This document shows positions 1 through 9,700 of a stretch of 64,000 nt of DNA, one piece after another; positions within the stretch are counted from its first letter, which is position 1; every line of letters begins with the position of its first letter. The position numbers were made by a program, and so were the translations under genes. The stretch lies in the NCBI RefSeq assembly GCF_902459465.1, contig NC_047083.1, forward strand, positions 8,733,526 through 8,797,525, in the 5' to 3' direction. The notes under the pieces were generated by a model. It was not told the DNA's origin. It did not search any database and worked only from the letters and a program-made list of their open reading frames with translations. Origin of the DNA: Asterias rubens. Taxonomy: Eukaryota; Echinodermata; Asteroidea; Forcipulatida; Asteriidae.

Positions 1-89
1 TGTTGTGGGTGTTTGTTTGTTCATTTGTCTCTCCCCGAACCCTCTCGAAATATATTTTCAGTTGATCAAAGACAAATTTACAAATGTGG

Positions 90-210
90 ATTTCGAACCT
101 GTGACTATTGGATTCACGAGCTGCCACTCGCGACCAACTGAACAATCTAGCCCAAATGTTGGCAGTTTCCCTATTTTGTCTTTGTTCAGGGGGCCAGACA
201 ACTAGCCACG
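90..210 (-). repeat. tRNA-derived SINE head, fragment
   Basis: Read on the minus strand this gives a tRNA-like head: GGGCTAGATTGTTCAGTTGGT resembles an A box region and CAGGTTCGAAATCC a B box. A related head is in CARS1 intron 10 near 42360-42450. This explains the open frame seen in the opposite direction. Confidence 0.5.
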
Positions 211-279
211 TTGATGGTGGGCAGGCGTTTTAATCCAGAGGGTGCGGCTTCAAGTCCTGCTCCTGTCAATATTTTTTGT

Positions 280-668
280 TTAAAGGCACCGGACACCTTT
301 GGTAGTTGTCAAAGACCAGTCTTCTCACTTGGTGTATCTCAACATATGCATAAAATAATAAACCTGTGCAAATTTGAACTCAATTGGTCGTCGAAGTTGC
401 GAGAGAATAATTGAAGAAAAAACACCCGTGTCGCACAAGTTGTGTGCTTTTAGATGCTTGATTTCGATACCTCAGCTGAGGTCTCGAATTCATTTGAAAT
501 ATATTAGTGAGAAAATACTTCTTTTTCAAAAACTACAGCACTTCAGAGGGAGCCGCTTCTCACAATGTTTTATACTATCAACAGCTTTTCATTGCTCGTT
601 GCCAAGTAAGTTTTTATGCTAACAATTTATTTGAGTAATTATCAGTGGTGTTCATCAGTCCCCTTTAA
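280..668 (+). mobile_element. MITE family 1 (TTAA-flanked, piggyBac-like ends)
   Basis: TTAA at both ends. The left end reads AGGCACCGGACACCTTTGG and the right end is a worn inverted copy. The interior matches the other family-1 copies (cytosine-poor, with the block TCAGAGGGAGCCG and TTTCTCACAATGTTTTATAC). No transposase is encoded. Confidence 0.75.
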
Positions 669-695
669 CCTATTTGTTTTGGTTTATGTTTGTAG

Positions 696-742
696 AGGAG
701 TTTGACTTCATCCTGAGCCTTGAGGAAGAACCTGGACCATGA
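696..742 (+). CDS. Terminal coding exon of an unidentified plus-strand gene
   Basis: A pyrimidine-rich tract ending in TTTGTAG precedes a short open frame (frame entered with two bases) reading EFDFILSLEEEPGP and then TGA at 740-742. A 450-base non-coding tail with an AATAAA signal follows, as expected for a last exon plus 3' UTR. The upstream exons lie outside the window, because 1-280 and 280-668 are filled by a tRNA-like repeat and a MITE. I do not recognise the protein from these 14 residues. The exon is tail to tail with TBC1D7. The call rests on splice acceptor, frame and poly(A) signal only, so it could be wrong. Confidence 0.5.
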
Positions 743-1192
743 ATGACACGCCCTCGCCAAAATCAGGTACTTCTTGTGAAATGGCATACAAGTGAAGTCA
801 TCTGAAACAATTTATGTTGAGATATACTTATGTTTTAAATAGAATCTAACTTTTTGGAAGCTCATTGATAGTTTATCCCGCCAAATGACAGAGATCTATT
901 TTTAGATGTTATATAAAACAAATATTATGTGCGATGGAGAAACTATCTTCATTTGATCGTTAAAGACCAATGTGGATGAAATCGAAAGGTCAGACAGTAG
1001 GAGGGTTGACTTTGTACTGTGTAGACCATTAACAATGGATGTAGATCTTGAATCACACTGATTATGGCATTGGTTATTCCAAGGATTTGTCTTTAATTTG
1101 TCTTTTTTATAAAAGTTGTGATTTTGTTTCTATACTTCCTGCCGAACCCAAGAAGTTTACAAACACTGTATATTTTTGTATACGACTACTTC

Positions 1193-1198
1193 AATAAA
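1193..1198 (+). terminator. Poly(A) signal AATAAA of the upstream plus-strand gene
   Basis: Canonical AATAAA about 450 bases after the TGA at 740-742, followed by T-rich sequence. It is the only canonical hexamer seen between the stop and the 84-bp tandem repeat that starts near 1371. Confidence 0.6.
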
Positions 1199-1370
1199 AA
1201 CACTTTTGTACGCATAATGTGTAAAATCTTATTAGTTTATTACAATCCTTCTTCATAGCAGTACTACAGTATACAAGAACTCATTGCACATATCAGTGAA
1301 TTGAGTTTGTTTTATAGGGATGAGAAATTTCAGACTTTTATCTAAACTCAGACTTTTTCAAATCTATCAA

Positions 1371-1622
1371 AATACTCCACTCTATGGTAACTCAACACCA
1401 AAATGGCCTCATGCTAAGAGTTGGTGGTTTTGGGTACAGTACCAAATCCATCAAAATACCCCACTCTATGGTAACTCCACACCCAAATGGCCTCATGCTA
1501 AGAGTAGGTGGTTTTGGGTACAGTACCAAACCCATAAAAATACTCCACTCTATGGTAACTCAACACCAAAATGGCCTCATGCTAAGAGTTGGTGGTTTTG
1601 GGTACAGTACCAAATCGAAGTC
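1371..1622. repeat. 84-bp tandem repeat, three copies
   Basis: The block beginning AATACTCCACTCTATGG recurs at 1371, 1455 and 1539, a spacing of exactly 84 bases. Because 84 is a multiple of three, two overlapping frames stay open through all copies. That makes a long but almost certainly spurious ORF (1320-1742). It lies downstream of the TBC1D7 stop, possibly in its 3' UTR. Confidence 0.85.
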
Positions 1623-1640
1623 AGCTTTTCTGCTACCATC

Positions 1641-1646
1641 TTTATT
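1641..1646 (-). terminator. Candidate poly(A) signal for TBC1D7
   Basis: AATAAA on the minus strand about 255 bases after the TBC1D7 stop. It is placed by position only; no cleavage site can be verified. Confidence 0.3.
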
Positions 1647-1900
1647 TTCCCTCGTCATCCATCTCAGCCAAACCACTTTCCCTACAAGATGCAGGGGAAA
1701 CTGTATGGGGAAACAGCAAGCATCTACTTAACTTTTGAGTGACATGATTACCCCAAGCCATCCTTCCTCTTTCAATGTTGAGGTGCAGGGAAGCAATTAT
1801 GGTTAAAGTCACTTCCTCATAGTGGACACCATTACTTTGGCAAGGCTTTCAGGCGTCTGGCTTTCGACTCACACACATGTTCAGTGTCATTATTAACTCA

Positions 1901-4900
1901 TCACAATGTGTCTGGCTTAGTCTGGCTTCGGCAACTCTCCCATGTCTCAATTGCTTCGTTGACGAGCACCTCGGCACTGTCTGGTGGAACCTTGAAAAGA
2001 AAGAGAAACAAAATTTAATTCATTGTCTTACCATTTTGTTTTAAAGGCACTGGAAACCTTTGGTAATTGTCAAAGACCAATCTGTGAATATTTGAACTTG
2101 TTTGGTCATCGAAGTTGCAATAGAATATGAAAGAAAATATCACTCTTGTTGCACAAAAATATGTGCAAAAAGCTTCAGGTCTGAAGTATTTTTCTATTTG
2201 AGTGAGAAATGTATTCACAATGTATTATACTATCAACAGCTCTCAATTGCTCATTACCACTTAAGTTTTTATGCTAACAATTATTTTGAGTATCTACCAA
2301 TAGTGTCCAGTGCCTTTAAGAAACAGTGATTGAAATGAGCCCTATCCCAAACCAATCTTTACCTTTAGGAGAAACTGCACAATGGCGTCATACTTTGTCA
2401 TCCCAAGAAGTTGGCGTCTGTAAGTTAAGACAAACACTTGAGCTACGTAGACTGTGATGAGAGGCGCACCACCAATCAAACGGTCCATAACCCTGTGGTA
2501 GAAAATCATATTAAAAGTAAGAATTATTTCAAAAGGCCTGGTACTAAATAAGCATTGGTGACTATTGAAATTTACTTCTCGACTAGTCATGCCTTAAATA
2601 GTCGCGACTTAGACACTAGTCGAGACTAATTTTTAATTCCCAAGATGCATTGCGGCATGGGGGAAAAAGCGGAAAACTTGTCCGTTTTTTTTAAGCCAGG
2701 GCTACAGTCTGTACTTGTGCTGTAGCGTAAACAAAACATTAACAGAAACATAAGCCACAATTCTTACATCGAAACAATGTGTTGTACGACCTCATTTTCA
2801 AGATGTTTTTGTGGTATTCCTTAGACAGGTCCTCGACGACTGTCATATTTATACGTTCCTTGTCGTGTAAATCGTTGCAACGTGTAATAATAATAATACA
2901 TTTTTATATAGTTTTATCATAGCCGGATGGGCATCCTAAAGCGCTTCTGACATTATCACCCCTGGTCACTGGGCCATATTATATTTGGTTCCTTAAACCA
3001 TCTCAGCACCCTGGGGAGTATACAGCCAGTGCTGTGAGTTATTGCGCTCCAAGCTAATCATAATAAATAGAGATCAAATGCCCACACACCACACACAAAC
3101 GGATGTCGAGTGAAAGACATGTGCACCTCCCCTGTTCTTGGCTCAAGGTGATGGCTGTTTAATACAGTTTTTAGTAAAGCGGCTATTAAAATTCTACTAA
3201 ATCATACCTCCCGAGTGGACCTGGTGGTATAACACCAGCAAACATCCCTCCAAACCACGCCTTGTAGACCAGACCCATTCTGCTAAGAACACCTGTCGTC
3301 TCTAGGTGCTTAAGGAGTTGAGAATCCTCCTTCTGCAGTTGGGTCACGAATCGCTGAGACTGGAGAAATGGCAGTAAATTATTGGCTATTATTTGGATTT
3401 ACCCTTACACCGATATGTGTAAGCACTGTATACTCGGTACTTTCCAGAGTTCTGTGGAAAAAAAAACTGAGCATATTCCGGGGGTGTGGGATTCAAACCC
3501 ACGACCGTTGCCAATCTAGAGCAGATGAAAATACATTTAGCAAATATGTACTGCTGACAAGCCCCGAGGCATGGGCCCAATTTTATAGAGCTGCTCAAGC
3601 AATTTTTTGCAGAGCACTGAACTGAGCAGGATACCAGTCATAAATTGTACATGTGACATGGTAGTTTGGCTGGTGGCCTAATTCTGGTAAGCAAAATGTT
3701 GTTGTGCTTGGCTACATTAAAGCCATTGGACACTTTCGGTACAGAAAAAAAAAAAAAGTTCACAGATTTACAAATAATTTACAGGGATTTACAGAAGGTA
3801 ATGGTGAAAGACTTCTCTTGAAATATTATTCCATGAAATGCTTTACTTTTTGAGAAAACATTTAAACAATATCAATTCTCGATTATGGATTTATTTTAAA
3901 CACATGTCATGACACGGCGAAACTGGCGGAGACCAAGGGTGGGTTTTCCCGTTATTTTCTCCCGACTCCGACGACCGATTGAGCCTAAATTTTCACAGGT
4001 TTGTTATTTTATATATAAGTTGTGATACACGAAGTGTGGGACTTGGACAATACTGTTTACCGAAGTGTCCAATGGCTTTAAAGCAGCTCTATGAAATTGG
4101 GCCCTGGTGTGGTGATGAGAAAGCAAATGATGGCTGACGGAAACTGAAATTTCTCACCAGTTGTAAGAAGGAATCTTTGTCAATGAGGTTCCTGCGGATT
4201 GTAGCTGTTATCCAGTAGGCGTCTACCTCGTTGTCAAACAACTCGATGACCGTCTCCGCCAGCGAAATAAAACATTCCTCTTCCTGACACTAAGATCAAA
4301 GAATAAAAAAGTGCTAATTGTCATTTACTCTATGGTTCATAATATGGTATGGTTCAAGACACCTTTGGTAATTGTCAAAGACCAGTATTCTCACTTAGTG
4401 TATCCAAACATGCATAAAATAACAAACCTGTGAAAATTTTGACTCAATTGGTCATCGAAGTTGCAAGAGAATAGAGAAAGAAAAAACACCCTTGTTGCAC
4501 AAATTTGTTTGCTTCTTGCTGCCAGAAATATTTGTCAATGTACTCAGTGGCTAGTAGTTTGTCCCGAAGAGGTAGGTAACCTCTCCCCCAACTAGACATT
4601 TCATACAGGTCAATGGAACTAGGAAGTGGGAACTGTTGGGACTACACTAAAACCATACTTTCTTCCCTGAAGCCAGAAATATTTGTCAATGTACCTCAAT
4701 GGCTAGTTGTTCGTCCTCAAGCGGTAACCTTCTCTCCTCCAGAAGAAACATCTTAAGGAATTCACTGCTCAAGGCGGTAGTGTGATTGATGTGTCCCATA
4801 ACTCGTAGTGCATTGCGGAGGTCGCTAAATTGCTCACTGCGTTGTTGCATGACAAAGTCATGGGTGGAGGGATGGGGCGGGACTATGCCTGAAACAAATA

Positions 4901-6099
4901 GAGGGAAACAAATTCTAAAAAGAGACCTTTAGAGCATTCCATCACAGGGCAAGAGATTAATGTGCAATGATGAACCTAATGTTATACAGGCATGACGGGC
5001 CTGCCAGCCGATTTCATGAAACGCTAGGATTAATCCTATCTCGAGTTAGGACGAGTAACCCGTTCTAACTTAGGATAGGTTCAACATGTCCTACGCCTTT
5101 AGATACGGAACTTAACTCATCCTAAGTCCTAAGATTAATCCAAAGTTAGGAAGAGTTTGGTGAAATTGAAGGCTGGAGCTTTAGCTTTGGAGCTCAACTT
5201 TAAGAAGGCAATGCCATTTTCTTTTCTCACAGCGCACTCCCATTTGAAAACCTTATCATGGCAATGGAATGCGCATGTTGGAAGGGGCAACAAGGCCATC
5301 CCAGGGGCAACAGAGGCCATGGCTGTTGTGTGATTCCAGGCCTTAATAATAATATGGGATGATTCTAGTAATTTGTACTTTGGCCGTGTCCGAAACGGCG
5401 ACTTCGGCTTCCGCTACAGTTAGATCGCGTGCGTCCTGCGTAATCTTCAACACTGGCAGACGCGCTGATCTAGCCGTAGCTGTAGCCGAAGTCGCTGCTT
5501 TGGACGCGGCCTGAATACTTACCTAGGATAACCTTCCACACTAGTGGTCTGAACATCGCTGAGAGCTGAAAGCGTAGACAAAACATTGATAACTTCCCAA
5601 TGTCTGCATGTAATGAAAGATATCAACAATTATTACCGCAGGGAAATAAAAAAGGATGGTGCTGCAAGCCTCAAGTGTGTAGTGTCTTCTATAGTGAAGA
5701 AGGTAAGGTAAGAATCATTTATTTGGAACCATAATAATCGTGTGTAATTCGTTATAAATATACATTAAAAGTTACAAATTACATTACATAACAAACAGTT
5801 AATCTATTTTACTAGTTGAAGCAATTTAAGTAAACGCAATTATTATTAAAAAATGGGCAGCTACATTGTATCGATACAAGAAAATTGTTACTCTGAACGT
5901 CAATCTAAAAAAAACTCGCTGATTAATAAACAGTGTTTTGGATTGAACAAAGTAAGTGAACACGAAAGAACCAAAATTGAAGGTGAACATTACCTAAGGG
6001 ATCTTCCTTTAGCAGAATCTGCAAAGATTTCTTCTCCTCCACACCTCGGAACCCAACTTTTTCATAATAATGAGATCGGAAATTCCTACCATCCGTCAT
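1901..6099 (-). CDS. TBC1D7: TBC1 domain family member 7 (TSC complex subunit)
   Basis: Third subunit of the TSC1-TSC2 complex, which restrains Rheb and so mTORC1; it is a TBC-fold protein without the catalytic Arg and Gln fingers. Exons on the minus strand, in transcript order: 6099-5994, 5565-5523, 4888-4695, 4289-4158, 3359-3208, 2492-2363, 1990-1901. All have GT-AG borders and the phases agree, except that one small exon between 5993 and 5566 (about 13 residues, length 3n+2) was not placed with confidence. Start [19 protein letters not shown] and the block [20 protein letters not shown] are near-identical in layout to the vertebrate protein. The ending is [11 protein letters not shown], then TGA. 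About 295 residues, the usual family length. It starts in a region shared with divergent FLAD1. Identity is sure; the missing exon is the weak point. Confidence 0.93.
2041..2319 (+). mobile_element. MITE family 1 in the last TBC1D7 intron
   Basis: TTAA on both sides, AGGCACTGGAAACCTTTGG at one end and its inverted partner ending CAGTGCC at the other. Internally deleted relative to the 380-bp copies. Confidence 0.75.
2887..3060 (-). repeat. SINE A2 fragment (tail half)
   Basis: Contains the family's diagnostic blocks CACCCCTGGTCACTGGGCC and CCCTGGGGAGTATACAGCC, as in the full copies at 11596-11955 and 43516-43866. The tRNA-like head is missing. Confidence 0.7.
3480..3545 (-). repeat. SINE B (tRNA-derived) fragment
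   Basis: The minus strand carries GTCGTGGGTTTGAATCCC (B-box-like), preceded by a tRNA-like arm and followed by CACAGAACTCTGG as at 62234-62400. Sits in a TBC1D7 intron. Confidence 0.55.
3572..4110. mobile_element. TIR element split by a family-2 MITE
   Basis: The outer element has ends TGGGCCCAATTTTATAGAGC (3572) and AGCTCTATGAAATTGGGCCC (about 4086-4105), which are inverted copies. The interior is cut at a TTAA by the MITE at 3717-4081. Relatives lie at 22447-22640, 36975-37140, 43050-43325 and 44958-45090. Confidence 0.7.
3717..4081 (+). mobile_element. MITE family 2 (TTAA-flanked)
   Basis: Starts TTAAAGCCATTGGACACTTT and ends with the inverted form GTGTCCAATGGCTTTAA. Interior shared with copies at 10959-11306 and 46292-46664, including CATGTCATGACACGGCGAAA. 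No coding capacity. Confidence 0.8.
4346..4515 (+). mobile_element. MITE family 1, 5' fragment
   Basis: Carries the family-1 left half (ACACCTTTGGTAATTGTCAA through the CACCCTTGTTGCACAAA block) and then stops. The right terminus is absent. In a TBC1D7 intron. Confidence 0.65.
5009..5156. mobile_element. Short palindromic MITE (GATTTCA...TGAAATT ends)
   Basis: Both ends read inward as GATTTCATGAAACGC and AATTTCACCAAACTC, followed by related arms around TTAGGATTAATCC. Same style as copies at 37178-37390 and 51558-51690, which end in GATTTCACAAAGAGTTAG. Confidence 0.6.
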
Positions 6100-6319
6100 C
6101 TTTTAATTCTTTCAGAATTTCACGAACTAGACCATCCGATGAGGGCGCTGTTTCAAAGAAAGATTAGAAACAAAATGTTACAAGTTTTTATTCTACCAAT
6201 TTCACTAAACCAAATCAGTATTATATGCACCCATGACATCTAGATAAACACCAGGGAATCTATACAAATATTACTAGACGATATAGTCGGAAAAATTCAG
6301 TAAACAAATCACAACTTAC

Positions 6320-6400
6320 CGATGTTTTGGGAAAACACAATTTTTGTAAGCAGACGACAAGTTTACATTGTGCAGGAGACAGCGCCCTCCTGGGACGAAA
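6320..6400 (-). other. TBC1D7: Probable 5' non-coding exon of TBC1D7
   Basis: On the minus strand a consensus donor (CATCG followed by GTAAGT) ends at 6320. An acceptor lies directly before the start codon at 6099. The upstream edge (transcription start) is not defined, so the far coordinate is approximate. Confidence 0.5.
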
Positions 6401-6731
6401 TAATTTAATTAGTTATTAAACAGCGCCCTCATAGTCGACAAATAGTTCGATTCATTGCAAAGGGCGCCCTCTAAAAAAAAACAATTTCGATTAATTTGAA
6501 AGGGCGCCCTCTAAATAAAACAATATTTCGATTTATTGGAAAGGGCGCCCTCTCAGTACATCAAATAATCCCAATAAACCACAAACAGCGCCATCATCGA
6601 CCACTTTACAGGTTGCAGAGATAGTATGATACCCAAACCAATTTTATTACTTAGTGATAAATGTACATGAAAAAGCAAATGGAAATGGGTACCAGACCGC
6701 TGTATAAAAACATGATTTTGAAACGAAAAAA
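6375..6731. promoter_or_regulatory. Shared divergent promoter region, TBC1D7 / FLAD1
   Basis: The only spacer between two head-to-head genes: TBC1D7 leaves to the left, FLAD1 starts at 6732. It contains six GCGCC(C/A) motifs at 6382, 6423, 6464, 6504, 6545 and 6588, spaced 40-43 bases (see the repeat entry). No clear TATA box was found at a useful distance for either gene. The promoter role is inferred from gene layout. Confidence 0.55.
6378..6600. repeat. 41-bp tandem array with GGGCGCCCTCT core
   Basis: Five to six units, each a GCGCCCTC-type core followed by an AT-rich stretch with ATTTCGATTTATTGGAA-like sequence. Spacings between cores are 41, 41, 40, 41 and 43 bases. The same core (GAGGGCGCT or its complement) is found singly at 6142, 20489, 31626, 33870, 34735 and 57700. 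Confidence 0.85.
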
Positions 6732-9700
6732 ATGAATGCCGGTTTTAGGAAGATATTTACTAAAAATCAGATTGCCGCCGTCCGTCGCCTGCAATTAATG
6801 GGAAATAACATCAAATTACAGCGAACATCCGGCCGCAGAATGAGCGCAAATTCCAGGCAGACCGCAGGCATTTTGAGTAAGGTTTGTGTAGTGTACTGTA
6901 AATAAACAAGGATGAGTTATTATGTGCACCCACTCTCACTGGTCTCAGCAGCACCGCACTGTTTTTTTCCAGGACGAACGTGTGCAGATAGACCCAGGGG
7001 AGCTAAACGAACGCACCCAATATTGGGTGCGTTCGTTTAGCTTCCCTGCCTGCTGGGTCGACCCCGGTGTGTGGCGGTTTTTTCCCCAGGACGAACGTGG
7101 GTTTATCTGTACACGTTCGTCCTGGGAATTTTTTTAAAATTTATATTTCAGTTATAATTACACTTTTTATAGTATTTAAAATCTAAATTGATGATGGACC
7201 GACTGTAGATTATGGCGGCACTTGCTAAGTGCTAGGTCCAAAGTAAACATAAAAAGCTGGAACGGCACTGAACTAGTGCAGTTATTAGGGAAACATTTCC
7301 GTATAGCGCCACCACTTTTTCATTCTATTCTATATCTTGAAATAATATCTAATTTACCTCAATGAGATATCCCTTTTTGTAAAAATGAGTGAAAAAGTGG
7401 TGGCGCATACGGAAAGTTATCCGTTATTGGTTCTACTACTGTTGAGACCAGCCGCAGCAGAAAAGTAAAACCTTAACTTCAAATCAAGGACTTTGGGCTT
7501 ATGTTGGCTCGGTAATAAATTTAAAGCCAGTCACTGTAACTTTCCCTGTGCGTGGCAGCGGAAGAGAAAGTCCAACGGGGACACAGCTTAATAATAAGTT
7601 TATGTAGTCCTAAGTGTTTTGGTCTCGTATCAAGATAAGGCCACATAAAAAAAAAAATTGTTGATCGTCCCCACCCGACCGTTCAAAACCCCCCGACCCC
7701 ATTTCCTTTTTCTTTTTTTTTATCATAAAAAAACATGTCTGGATATCTCTTTATACTTTTACTTCCAAGATTTTTCAGCTGATATTTTTTTCAAAATGTA
7801 CAGGTTTAAAAAGATGTTTAAAGAAGGTTTTTATTCATGTTGGTAAAGCAAGAACAATTCTTCAAATAGTTACTTGGGCTACACTGTGCTTAGTTGTTTG
7901 AAAAAGTTTACAGAAAATGTCATCTAGGAGTTACATTTGTTTGACAAAACTATGGAAAACATCAAAAACACACAAACTCTCTGTTTTACAGTGATTGCGA
8001 TGATTTCTTTATTCTTGATTTCATATTTGGCATGTCAACAAAACTTTTGTTTTTAAACAAAAAAACAAAAAAAACTCCCCCCTCCCCAATCCGCAAAAAA
8101 AAGGACGATCACAATTTTTATTTTTTTATGTGGCCTAATGAGTGAAAAACTAGAATTGGATTCATCACCTTTACCCACCGGTAAAATTTTGTTTATCTTT
8201 GTTTTATTTTTTAAAGTTATCGGAGATGAGATTCTGAAGGGCCACACACAGGATACTAACTCCCACTTCCTGTGCAAGGAGCTCTATGACCTAGGGGTCA
8301 AAGTTGAAAGGGTGAGTATGTTTGTTGAAACCACTTGGGTCAACGGTCTGAAGTTTGAAAGACTTAATTGCTCATGGTTATTTTTTATACAAACATGGGA
8401 AGTAGATTTTGGCTTCTTCCTGATTCATATCCCAGATTTTGCTTTTAAGGCAGGGGACACTATTAGTAATTACTCAAAATAATTATTGGCATAAAACCTT
8501 TCTTGGTGAGAAACAACAGAAAAGTCCTTCGTCGTCGTCCTAGGAGTCATGGCTGACCCTTTTGTGACCCTGGTTATGATGGAGTTCCACTTCTGTCTAT
8601 TCAGTGCAGATCGATATGCAACGTTTATTGATAAGCCTGTGAGTTCTTTGATTCCGTCTGTCCAACAAAGTTTTTGATGGCCACGTCAGCGACTACCTGC
8701 AACACGTCCTTGCTCAAAGATCTTTTTGAGGTTGTCCCCTCTCTTCTGGATAGAAGTCCTTACTGGTTATTTATTGTATTTTTTTCCTGATCTTGTATTT
8801 TAAAGGTCTTAGTGATTGCTGATGACTTGGAAATAATCGCTACAGAGGTTGCGAGATTCTCCTCATCGTACACACACGTTGTTACGTCAGGTGGAATTGG
8901 ACCAACTCATGATGACATCACATTTGAGGGTACTACGATAAGTATAAAGAATGGCCAGGTGGGGATTCGAACCAAAACTGATTATAAAAATAAAAAGAAT
9001 GCTGTGTCATGGCCTAGTAGTTTATAGCTCCGGACTCAAGCTCTGGTGTTTCTGAGCATCAGAGTGTTGGTTCGAATCCCAGTCGTGACACTTGTGTCCA
9101 TGCTGGTCAGTGGTAAATCACGGGTCGACTTATTCACACTTCAACTTGCTCAGGTTTTGCCCTTAAAGACACTGGATACTATTGGTAATTGTCAAAGACC
9201 AGTCTTTTCACCTGGTGTATCCCAACATACGCATAAAATAACAAACCTGGGAAAATTTGAGCTCAATCGGTCGTCAAAGTTGCGAGATAATAATGAAAGG
9301 GGTCCAACAGGATTACAAACCAATACTACTTACGTTATTTTTCTTGTAGGGGTTGCTATGGCCTTTAACGAGAGTATCATCGCACATCCAGAGTTGGTCC
9401 GACTTTGTAAGCAATATTTTGGAGACAGTGACGACTCACCGAGCCTCAAGATGGCCCGTGTAAGCTTAGAATTTGTTTTTGTCCTCCTCCTTTTTGCCAA
9501 CTCCTCATGTAAGCCTGGGCGACTAGTGCTGAAGGTGCGACTATCGATTGCCAAGTCGAGTCGCGTCTACCGTTATTCAACTACTCAGTTAATCGTGCTG
9601 CCACGACTACATACTACAAAAGTAGTCGCAACTTTCTGCTTGGTGAACTAATTGTGTCGCTCACGGCTACTCATGACAACATAATTTACTTAGTCCCAGT

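Noticed and set aside
1320-1742. 140-residue plus-strand ORF with 28-residue repeats
   Set aside because: Caused by an 84-bp tandem repeat whose length is a multiple of three; a second frame is equally open and there is no homology or splice context.
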